Source of the DNA: Gigantopelta aegis
Taxonomy: Eukaryota; Mollusca; Gastropoda; Neomphalida; Peltospiridae
Direction of reading: 5' to 3'
Assembly: GCF_016097555.1 (NCBI RefSeq)
Contig: NC_054708.1
Location: forward strand, 23,921,916 to 23,985,915
DNA length: 64,000 nt
The notes below the pieces were generated by a model that was given only the letters and a program-made list of their open reading frames with translations, was not told where the DNA came from and did no database searches. A program made the position numbers and the translations under genes. This document shows positions 25,334 to 37,300 of the stretch, in pieces (position 1 is the stretch's first letter; each line of letters starts with the position of its first letter).

Positions 25334-28300
25334 CTGAAAAAAACATAACAATAAAAAATAAACAAGCATTTTGAGAGTACTGCATTTTCATTTCATTTCA
25401 ACCTATTTTCGTGCTTATATTCAATTAAGATTCAAGCACGCTGTCCTGGGCACACACCTCAGCTATCTGGGATGTCTGTCCAGGACAGTGGGTTAGTTGT
25501 TAGTTGTTAGTTGTCAGTTGTTAGTTGTTAGTTGTCAGTTGTTAGTGGTCAGTAATAGAGAAGAGGATGTAGTGATCTTACACCTACCCACTGAGTCGTT
25601 AAAACTCGCTCTGGGTAGGAGCCCGGTACGGGGCTGCGAACCCAGTACCTACCAGCCGTATGTCCATGACACCACCAACATCTGCAAATTTACATCATAT
25701 GTTCTAAGTTCAAGGGCCATAACCAGGGATTTATCCGGGTGTTCTGTGGGTCCGAACATAAGTCCATTCCCAAAATAAAGTTGCACTGAAAATTCCCAAT
25801 TTCTATGCTAAAAATTCCCAATATCAGAGACGGACCTAGGGGGGGCCCAGGAGCCTGCACCCCCCCCCCCCCCCCCCCTAAATTTTGTGATAGTTATAAT
25901 TTTATGATATATTAATTTAATTTTTTTTTTACGATCCCCCTCCAAACCTCCCCCAAAGTTCCCTTGGCATTCCACCTCATGTCACTGGGGCCCCCCTAAA
26001 TGGATTTTCTGGATCCGCCGCTGAATATATATATATATTTAATTATGCCTGTTCTAATAAAATTAATTCAACAGTGGTGTACTGCAACATGCAGTGGCCT
26101 GAAAAAAATATCCCATATCTGATTTACTTGCACTAATTTTCCCAATCATATCAGACATGGCATCCTGGCAAGAAATCCTGGATAAACCTCTGATAACTCT
26201 GTGAAAAATGAATAAATCACCATAAAAGTCAAACTTGATCTCTAACTGTACAAGATAAGGCTATTCACAAAATTTCAGCTCAATATCTTGAGGTATTGCG
26301 GAAGAAAAAAATCCGGAAAACTTATGTTAGACAGATAGACATTAAATTATGTATAAAGATGGCACAGTGATTTAGCTACAGAGTTTACGGCTAATTTATA
26401 CGTAAGCGAAATGTAAGTGAAATAATACATACTGACTTCATGTTATCTCTTTAAGACATGTATCAATCAGGGTTCCTAGCCTTAAAGGGACACACCCTAG
26501 TTACAGTTATTTGTTAACCATTACGGCGTTGTTTTTCGCTATTAAACCCCATTTTTCACAAATAAAATGGCACTTTCCTTACATTTTATTATTTAGAATA
26601 CACATTTCCATTCACCTGAAGTGCTTTTTGGTAATCCTGATGTTTGTAAAACCACGAAATTGGAGAAAACTTGAGTGTTTTCTCTTTTATAGATACATTA
26701 CCTGTCCTCAAACAAGTGCACCTCCCCCCCACGCAAGTGGTCTGGTCCGAACATCCCAACAGCCAATGGGATGGCCTAAATTCTTCTACTGCATACTGCT
26801 CTCTAGTTCCGGTCACATGACTGTAACTTCCTTCTTTTTCCCCGAGCGCATCGCACGGAGAACAGGAAGCGGGGAGGCCCGGGCGGGATGAATCTTGAGG
26901 ACAGGTAATGTATCTATAAAAGAGAAAACACTCAAGTTTTCTCCATTTCTATAGACATTACCTGTCCTCAAACAAGTGCAGCATTCAACAGATGGTGGTG
27001 GGTGCCGAGATCCGTAGATGCTTGTGATAACTCCCCAACCGGAAAGAGGCTGACTAGTGGAAGAATAAGGCCAACCTTGGTAAGCCCTCATCCTAGGGAT
27101 GCCCGTCACAGACCAATGCAGGTGATGTTAGTAACAACAACCAGAATGGTGGCATCCGTCAGCAGTGGCAGGTACGGCTCCTAGAACACATGGACCAGGA
27201 GGCGGAAGCCACATCTCATGCTGGTTCTGACAGGGTGGGAAGACGTAGCCACCAGGGATGCAGGTGTTAGGTAACCCTCACGTATTGAAGTGTTATAGTT
27301 TTTCAATAACAAGCGACAACCTAATGAGGTGCATCCGTCAGAACATTGAACAAAACAAGACCCCCGAGTGTTTTTCTGTCTAGTACACCAAAGATCTGTT
27401 AGTTCAATAACGACAACCAATAACCACATGCAGTGCAGGGTAAAGGTTATCGAGACAAAAGTTCCGGCACCAGTACGTGAACTGTGCAAAAGAACAAAAG
27501 TCTAAGCAATCCTCATCTGTCTATTCGATGGACATCTCGGTATGCAGCCCAGAATCAGACAGACATCAACGGCGACGAGGACGGCTTGTATTCAACAGAG
27601 TCTGTGCAGCAACAACCGGACCCAGATGATGGAACCCCTCAACGTCTTCTGTGGTGACATCCCTCAGATAATAGTTGGCGAAGATGGAGTCCGTAGCCCA
27701 GAACCAACCAGTGATAATGTGCTGAATGGGTGTGTTGCAGTGCAGGGACATCGTGGCAGCCAAGGCACGGAGTTCATGCGGATTAGAAGCAGACGGAGCA
27801 GGTAAACCCTCCTTCTGATAGGCGGTCAGGATAGAAGACCGGATCCAGGTGGCCACCGTGTTCTTGGTAAGGTCCCTCAACCGACTCTGGTTACAGGAAA
27901 GGAAAAGTCTTTTGCGATGTTGTCGAAAAGATCTGGTCCTCTCGATGTACTGGTGCAGGGCTCTGACAGGGCACAACGCCAAGTCCTCAACGTCCGCCGG
28001 ACCAACGATAGAGGAGAGGGCCTGCACAACATACGAACGAGGCGCTTGGTCTGGTAACTGATTCTTTGCAACAAAGTTCATGAGTAACCCCAAGTTGACT
28101 GCACGCCGATCTTGGTGAAAACGTACCAAGTCTACATCAAGAGCATGGAGTTCTGAGACACGGGCAGCCGTGGCAAAACCGAGTAAAAACACCGTCTTCC
28201 GCATCAAGTCTTGCAGGGAAGAGGATTCGATCGGCTCATAAGGTGCGGTCGACTTAAGTAACGGTGGAGCTGAAGAAGCCGCACCCCCTGAAGAGGGGAC

Positions 28301-31300
28301 TGGAACCGGACCTGACCCCGAACTCGCCGATTTAGGTAAGGTCGCCATTGACGCCATTGTTTCTTCCAGCATGGTCGGTAGAATTGAACGTAACTCTTCC
28401 GCCACGGAGTCAGCAATCGAAGGCGAAGATTCCACCTTCTTGGTCCTCGAAGATTCCACCTTCTTGGTCCTCGCTGACACCACCTTCAGGTAAGCCGCGA
28501 ACTCGACATCAGACAAGCCCGCACAAAGGTCGCATCTAGAAGTGAGGCCACACGAACACGACAACCTGGGTCGCCGCCGGCTAACTTCTTCCAGCGTAAC
28601 ACGCTCGAACTAGTCGCCTGAACATTATCAGATATGATAATAGTAATTTTTCAATCTGTGAAAAGAAAGAAAAACCAACCATAACACAAATACAAAGCCG
28701 GTAAATAAAGACGCCATTTTGCAAATGGCGTCCGACACGACAACCGGCGATATAACAACATTTCATGTAATTAACACTTGGCAAGTCAAGCGAAATACGC
28801 GAAAGACATATGAAAGCTAACGAAAGCTAACGAAAATTAAGGTGAAAAACATTTCACCCAAACACAAAGCCAGTCAACACAGACGCCATTTTGCAAATGG
28901 CGTCCGACACGACAACCGGCAATATAAACAACATTTCATGTAATTAAACGCTTGGAAGTCAAGTGAAATACGCGAAAAGAACATACGAAAGCTAATGAAA
29001 ACGAAGGTGAAAAACATTTCACCCAAACACTAATACAAAACCAAAGGTCTTATAAAAGTTGACTCCAAACAGAGCCAAGCAAAAGGACGTCCAGACCCTT
29101 TAGCGAAGAGAAAAAGAAGGAAGTTACAGTCATGTGACCGGAACTAGAGAGCAGTATGCAGTAGAAGAATTTAGGCCATCCCATTGGCTGTTGGGATGTT
29201 CGGACCAGACCACTTGCGTGGGGGGGAGGTGCACTTGTTTGAGGACAGGTAATGTCTATAGAAAGTATTTTTTCACAAGACGTGCTATCGAGAAAAAAAC
29301 GTTAAGCAAGCGAGGTCCAATCTATTTTTAGAGGGAATCTTCCTGTGTAACGTCACAGACGTTGGTATACCACGTGACCGTTATTAGAGGCACTGATTTT
29401 CCGTGATCGCGGAATCGCGGAAATACCTATCTGAAACGGAATTCCTGATTTTTTTCCAAAACATTATTTAACTTTAAATAGCGCATTTGATTAATTAAAA
29501 TTTATTTTTCGAACTAGAAACTATAGACACCGACATCTGCCTGTGCTACGCTACGACACTAGTACCTTTGTATGTTACGCCAAATGTTTAATGTAGAGTA
29601 TCTAGACATTTTACCAGTCGTGTTTTCTTCGCTTATTCCCGGCGATTTAACGGGAAAAAACAAACATTGTGAGCTAAAATTGTCCGATATTTACTCAAGT
29701 GAAAGATATATTATGTTATGTTTACTTATTAATTTTTAACATTTGCGGCATTGCCATATTTCCGATCTCACAAAGGAATGCAGTAGTATGCCAGGCTTTG
29801 TTTAAAATAAATTATATAAGGGAAGTGGTTTATAGTGTGATCGTTTGTAATTATTTTCTTGATAATATCGTAAAGAAAACCGAAAATGTCCGAAGTCTGT
29901 GTGAAACAAAAAGAGAATTTGTTTAATACTGAAACGGCAAAAAACAGATTTTGTAACATTATGAAACGGAAAAGGGAAAAATCTGAAATGGAAAATCAGT
30001 GCCTCTAAGTTATCATTTTGGTTCGGTTTGTTTTCTCGTGCAATCAACATCTGATTTGTTGTTGTTCATTTGTAAGATTTTTCTTCACAGTTCGTGAACA
30101 TTTTCAGTAACAATAAAGTTCAGACAAGTAAGTGTCTCAATACAAAACGTTACAAACCCTTAAAACTAATAATTTTGCTAAGTCTTACGATATCTGGAGA
30201 GGGGATACAACCAGGACAGAACAGTTGGAACATGTCCAGGAGAGGTGAAAAGAACGCACCCCAAGTCTGCGCGCACTCTGTGAAATTTTTCGTGACGTAG
30301 GCATTGTTGTGCTTCGAGAGACATCTACCGGTGACATCAGAATACTAACTTTCAAAATTATTTCAAGCAATTGGGACATGGGGATTCCCATGGTATTTAT
30401 CGATATAAAACCTGCTTTTTCACTCCATTTGATAAAAACGTGATCTAAGTGTGTTACAGGTTTGTAGATTAACCAAATTATAATTTATTTTCGCTGGATG
30501 GAACTAGGGTGTGCGGCTTTAAAGACCAAACAAATTAAGACTTTCAAAGTCTTTCACCTGCCATTTTCAAAGACTTTCAAAGACTTTTACACAGCTGTCA
30601 AAGCAATCTAATTAAAATTAGCTCCACTATTACATGTGGATCTAACACCAGCCAGTTGGAGCTCATGTCCACCAATCAAAACAGTACTTGCAGAATCCTG
30701 CCAGTGATTTAAAAATAATTTGAAAACATTCCGAATTATCCTGAGGGTATACGATGTTTCGTGTGAATTACGAATGCCGTAAAACATGTTTCATTTTATA
30801 AAATAAATAATTTGTAATGTAAAACAGAAGATTGATTTTTTTTTTTTTTTTTATAAATAAATAAATAATTTTTAATGTAAAATTGAAGACTGATAACCCA
30901 CCCCGTACGTATTGGTATGGTTCGCTGTACTGCGGCCACTAAAATAGACTCGCCCGATATTTTTAGAATTTGTATGCTCCCAAATAACATTATAAAAGGC
31001 GAAGTGTGATTGGTCAATATTTAAATTATTATTTACAGACAAAATGTTACCTGGACATTGGGGACTACGCAGTGTTGTTAGCAATCTGATTAAGATTAGT
31101 TCTACTGGTCTAAATAAGGCATTCGTAATTCACATGAAACATATCATATACCCTCAGGATAATTCGGAATATTTTCAAATTATTTTCAAATCACTGGCAT
31201 GATTCTGCAAGTAAGGTTTTGATTGGTGGACATGAGCTCCAACTGGCTGGTGTTAGATCAACATGTAATAGTGTAGCTAATTTTAATTAGATTGCTGTCA

Positions 31301-34300
31301 AAGACAATATAATGGATAAAAATACCAAATCAGTTCATTTACGTTGCTGTCCATAGCAAAACAATTAGCTTTTTTACATGCATCATGACAGATTAAAACT
31401 TTTAACTGAAAAATCAAATGCATGCAGCTGTAAAAGATATCACCATTGCTTTGGCTATGATTTGTGAGAATTTAAAGACTTTTATTACAATTCAAAGACT
31501 TTCAAAGACCTAAAAATAATTGTTTTTCAAATTAAAAGACTTTCAAGGAAGTTAAAGACAGCTACGAAACCTGTCAATTTTAAGCAATACAATTTTAAGC
31601 AATGAACTGAAACATGCAGTTTTGCTTCACACACCTGTGGCTCCAAACACAGCTCTTGGTACTTTTCGACTGCAGCACTTGTTACAGAAATGATTTCCAC
31701 AATGTCGGCAGTAATGCTAAAAAAAAAAAAAAATGATAATTTATTTCAACTTGATTTGTGAGCTCCCGATCATTTTAGCTGGCATATAGATATATATGTT
31801 TAGACAACATGCAGAAATATTATTTATCTTGTGCCTCATTTAGTGGCATGGAGATTTAGATATTGCAGTTACTTCCATTAATTTAAGTGTCTCATTTACA
31901 ATGTTCATCTGTCAGATTTCTATCCCCGCCGGTGGGCCCATTGGGCTATTTCTCGTTCCAGCCAGTGCACCACGACTGGTATATCAAAGGTTGTGGTATG
32001 TACTACCCTGTCTGTGGGATGGTGCATATAAAAGAACCCTTGCTGTTAATTGAAAGAGTAGCCCATGAAGTGGCGACAGCGCGTTTCTCTCTCAACATGT
32101 GTGGTCCGTAACCATATGTCCAATGCCATATAACCGTAAATAATATGTGTTGAGTGCATCGTTAAATAAAACATTTCTTTCTTTTTCTTTCTGTCAGATT
32201 CCACTGTATTCCATTTAAAAAAAAATATAGCCTCTATATTTGATATTTAAATTAATATGTAAGACAATGAGTCCTTCAACAATGCCAAAAAAAAAATATT
32301 TTTAACTGGACAAAGGCATGTCAAGCTTTCTGCTATACTTGTTCCAAAAAATATTTAGTAATTCAAAAACAATTTCAAAATGAGTATTCTATACTTACTC
32401 TTCTTTTCAAAATGGGTGAAAACGATGCTTTACAACCATTGCAGCACTCTACAAAGAATAAAAAGACAGCAAAAATAAGAATATAACACTTGTGACTAAT
32501 ACCATTTTTAAATTAATTTCAATTACAAGCTAAATGGGGGAGGGGAAAAAGAAAGGATAAAGTATTAACAAAGGGAAGAGTAGAGAAAGGATGTTGAGGA
32601 AGAAAAATGAAAAATGAAAGTTAAGGGGGAGAGAAGAGATAGAGATAGGAAGAGAAGGGAAAAGGATTGGCATCAACAGGGAAGGGAACTGGAAAAAGAA
32701 AAAAATGGAAATGAATGCAAGGCGACTGGTACAGAAGAAATGTGGATGAATGTCTTACAGCACTACTGCACACCTACTAAGTGTCAAACACTGGTACACT
32801 TAACTCACAGCCTATAAAATAAGGTCTGAACCCATACTGCGCCACGGGAGCTACTTATAACAGGGGACAATATTTCAAAATCTTCATGTGAGTTTTACTT
32901 AGGTAAACGATTGTTCGTTTACATGAATATAGTTCTCTCAACTGATGAATCAGGCCTACCTAATCCTAAAACACTTCGGTTCTGTGCTACATTGGTGGTT
33001 CAATTGTATTTAAAAACATACACTGATTTTCACTTTCATTACTGATATATGATACTTTTAATTATTGAATGTAATTGTTCACCACGTAACCAATTGGCAG
33101 TTCTTGTGATTTTAAAGTGGCGTAACAGTTATAAGTAGATTAACAGGCCTCTGATATGCTAATTGAGCATCACAAGTGGAACAGGGAACATTTGATCTAC
33201 AGAGATTTATTATAAATGATATACTGTTAACTCTGACACTACTGTAATACACTGAATTCTCTTGCTGCCGCTCTGGTTACTACTACTACTACATGTACCA
33301 CTACCTCATCCAGGGCACAAACTGGAAACATTTTTGGGTTAGCCAATTTTCAGAAACAGAGCATTTCGTTGAAAATTATTAAAATGAGGTTAATTTGAGG
33401 AATATTTAATTAGCCAGTCAAAATTTTGTAGCCACTTTGTATAAAAATTATGAATTGGCTAATTTGGTACCGTATTATATCTTCGCCTATAAGTCAAATT
33501 GTTTTCACCCAAAAATTATTTTATAACTTGGGGGGGTAAAAAAAATTCACCCAAAAATATTACCGTTTTGGGGATTATTTTACAAGTTTTATTGTTGAAG
33601 TATGCCCTGTATTTATACTCAAATATCTTAATTTGACACATTTATTTTTTTATAACCTATTTTTGGGGGCATTGTAACGGTTTTGGTTATTTGAAAAGGC
33701 ATGCGATCTCACTCACATGTCAAGACAACAGTCCACTTAGTTAAAATAACAGTCATCACTAATAGCAAAAATGTAAACAATACTAACTACCTGTTGCCTG
33801 AGTTTATTTTGAAATCTGGTCACTGGCATTAATGGTTGTTCAAACAATGTTTTGTCGGTGATTAACTTCATGAATATTACTGAGCTTTCCCTTAAAATAG
33901 ACTGATCTCTGCAGTTCACTAGAGCAATAGGGACACACATCATTTGGTACAAAAACCAGTGTACTTTCCAGAGTTATCCTCCTTACATGTATTAATATGG
34001 CGGAAAAACATGTGATTAACCGATGATACATGTACTTTCAGTTTTATCGTAGTGATCTGTTGTCGGTGTTTACAAATAAAGTTGTTGTCTTTGCACAAAA
34101 CCATGCTGTACAGTACCATACAGTAACAGTCAAACAGCTTTCACTCTCTACTAAGGGAATATTTCGTTTTGATGCTATGTATAATGTAGTTTGATTGGAA
34201 TATTATTGCGATGTACAAAACATGAAAAAACGAAGTTTGTAAAATAATTTTCTTTTGTTCAGATATTGTACATTATTGTTCTCATGTGCTGAAAATAACA

Positions 34301-37300
34301 AATACTTCAATATTTATACGTTGTTTTTCATGGGTCGACTTATAAACGGGTCAATAAAAAAATAAGTTTTCAGGGCTTGAAATTAGGGACTCGACTTACA
34401 GCTGAGATCGACTTACAGGCGAAGGTATACGGTAATATATAGGGTGAGCCTTGCTTATCTCCTACCACTACTACTAAAAAAGAAGATCACATTAAAAAAA
34501 ATATACATTAAAAAATAAAAAAATGTAATAAAAATGTAATCCCTGACAAGTTATATACTAAAAACCCTGACACTACCATATTACACTGAAGACGTTTGGT
34601 GTACTACTACTACTACTAAAAAAAAAATTAAAAAAAAAAAGAAAGCAAAAAGTAACAGGAACAAAATATTATTTCTGACCGTTAGACATTTGATGTCGTC
34701 TTTTCTTCAGCTCCAGCAGTCTGGCCACCATTCCGGGTTTCGACGGAGCCGGTTCGAGTTTGCTCATTGCCCGATTCTCATCACCGTCCAACTGTAACAT
34801 CAAACAAAATAACAGTGAACCTGTAGCTTGTTCAAAGTTCACGAGGCCAAGTACTTGCAAACTCTTTAACAAACGTGTCAAGTTTGTTTTCTTTAATAAC
34901 ACCACTAGAGCACATTGATTTATTAACCATCTGATATTAGATGTCAAACACTTGGTAAATTTTGACATATAGTCTTTGAAAGGAAACCTACTATATCTTT
35001 TATTTAACTAATACCATTGTCTTCTATCATACATGTTCACGTAATGTTAGATGCAAGAACTAGTCTAGAGAGTGACAGTGATTGTTGATCCTTCTGAACA
35101 TGCATGTGGATCCTATTCCTTTTTCAAAACGTTTCTAGACTTTATTCTCATACTCCACATTTGTGAAGTTGTCTCCCTTGAATAATATTATCCACTAAAC
35201 AACAGGTCTTAACTGGCCACAATCTGATGAAAAAACAGAAAGAAAGAAAGAAATGTTCTATTTAACGACACACTCAACACATTTTATTTACAGTTATATG
35301 GCGTCAGACATATGGTTAAGGACCACACAGATATTGAGAGAGGAAACCCGCTGTCGCCACTTCATGGGCTACTCTTTTCCATTAGCAGCAAGGGATCTTT
35401 TATATGCACCATCCCATAGACAGGATAGCACATACCATGGCCTTTTATGTACCAGCGTGGTGCACTGGCTGAAGCGAGAAATAGCGCAATGGGCCCACTG
35501 ACGCAGATCGATCCTGATGAAAACAGAATAAATTACCATTTATAATCTACTATTTGGTGGCAGTGGAATCAAAATTCCTTCTCACCCTTTTTGACATTTC
35601 TCGTTCCAGCCGGTGCACCATGACTGACATATCAAAGGCCGTGGTATGTACTACCATGTGTGGGATGATGCATATAAAAGATCCCTTGCTGTTAATTGAA
35701 AAGAGTAGCCCATGAAGTGGCAACAGCGAGTTTCCTCTCTTAATATCTGTGTCTGACACCATATAACCGTAAATAAAACGTGTTGAGTGCAGTCGTTAAA
35801 TAAAACATTTCCGCCCTTCCTTCTTTTTTGGCATGAAAAAAAAAAATCCTTTTTCTCAATGTGTATAATAATAAAAATGAACTAAATTAGCAAAAACCAA
35901 ATAAACACAGGTTTAAAAACTAGTCAAGACTCACATCCCAGTTAGAATCTTTGTCTTCTTCATTGATTCCTTCACCTGCAGCTTTTGTGTCTGTGTTTAC
36001 CTACATTGAAAATATATATTATACACATAATTTTAAAATAACAACCCAAAATACTAAGGTTAAGAATAAGATGTCAGGTTATGTTAACTGAAAATACACA
36101 CATTCGAATGAATGAATGAATGAATGAATGTTTAATGACAAATCAGCACAAAAATACATTCAATTTGGCTGTTGAGAGTTGTAGGTAATGTATGAAGCAA
36201 TTTATAAATGAATGTCATCAGTATAATATGACCACATTTATAACAAAACACATATAGAATCCCCATACCCTACTAAAAAAAAAAAAATACAAAAAATATT
36301 CAATTTAAATACAAAACCTAAATGAAGTTATGTTTAAAAAATAAATAATTTTAAATACAAAATAATTATCCAAACAAGAAATGGTAAGCAACATGATCAT
36401 TTTAGGAATATAATGTAATTGATTCTGGACTGAAATGATTTACAACAAAGAAAACTGGACAATGTCCCTTTAAATTGTGACACTTACCTCTTTCTTAGCT
36501 GATGTTTCATTGCCAGCATCAGAGAGAGAGTTGGATTCTTTTACAATGTATTTTTTCTGAACAGAATACCAGTGTCGATGGAAATCTGCAACAAGAGATA
36601 GTACAGTTCTCAAGTAATGATTACAAATAAGTCATTAAAAAAATTGATTATTCTTTGCTTTGGACTGGACTGAATAGACCCCATCCCCTCCCCACAAAAA
36701 CGTCCAACAAGAAACAAAATCCCATTAAAGCGCCGTTCACAGATATCTACTTTTTTGCGAGCATACAAACCGTATGCTAGGGATAAGGAAGGGGTGCTTA
36801 AGGTCAAAGCAGGGGTGGGGGGAAATAAAATTGTCAATCGGTCCCACTTGATGTCATGACATCACTACCGGGGGGGAGGGGGAGGGGAGAGAGAGAGAGG
36901 AAGAAAGGAATAAAAGTTATGAATTTTAATTCTAATATACGTATAAAAAGTACGAGTATTCAGTACTGTGTCCTGAAAATTAATAAAAGATCGCACTGTT
37001 GAAGCGTTTGACAGCCTGAGCTAGCACATGTTTAGACAAAGAGATTAATAACGTCATCGCTGATTGGACGAAATTTGACCTCTACTGGCTCTTGAGATAA
37101 CCAGTACATGTAGCTGTTCTGCTTACTCCCACTTGTTAACAAAAAAGGTGGAAACCTTTTGTTAATTTTAAAATCCTTTATAATTATTGGATACACTATA
37201 TTGAACAGTAAACAATAAACACATTTATATATTATTTCAGTATATTTTATGCTATTTCAAGCAGTTTGTTTTTCACAAAAGCCTCTTGCTTCGGACTAGG

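Larger units (their letters stand above)
26657..29264 (-). mobile_element. DIRS-type tyrosine-recombinase retroelement, short internally deleted form
   Basis: 2.6 kb. Left and right inverted terminal repeats are identical over 146 bp (26695-26840 and 29110-29255). A 36-base leader distal to the left ITR begins at an AAA (26657-26659); the right end finishes at an AAA (29262-29264). An internal complementary region (26895-26980) joins the complement of the left end to the complement of the right end, as in DIRS elements. The only ORF is a gag-like N terminus fused to a tyrosine recombinase; reverse transcriptase and RNase H are missing. No flanking target duplication is seen, as expected for this class. 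Confidence 0.9.
26486..30518. mobile_element. TTAA-flanked foldback hosting two further elements
   Basis: Outer ends are inverted: left TTAAAGGGACACACCCTAG (from 26482), right, reading inward, TTAAAGCCGCACACCCTAG (to 30522). Left and right flanks of the inner insertions align with the intact 362-bp copy at 41266-41627 (for example AATCTACAAACCTGTAACAC and CTATTTTTAGAGGG), so this was one short element now split by insertions at 26657-29264 and 29384-30008. The TTAA target suggests a piggyBac-type non-autonomous element. Confidence 0.85.

Noticed and set aside
26511..26891. 126-codon plus-strand frame
   Set aside because: It runs across the TTAA element border and the DIRS inverted repeat; the mirror-image frame at the other ITR (29134) shows it is repeat-derived.
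32614..32817. 67-codon Lys/Arg-rich frame
   Set aside because: It comes from a purine-rich intronic block on the strand opposite to ZFYVE27; no splice sites or homology.
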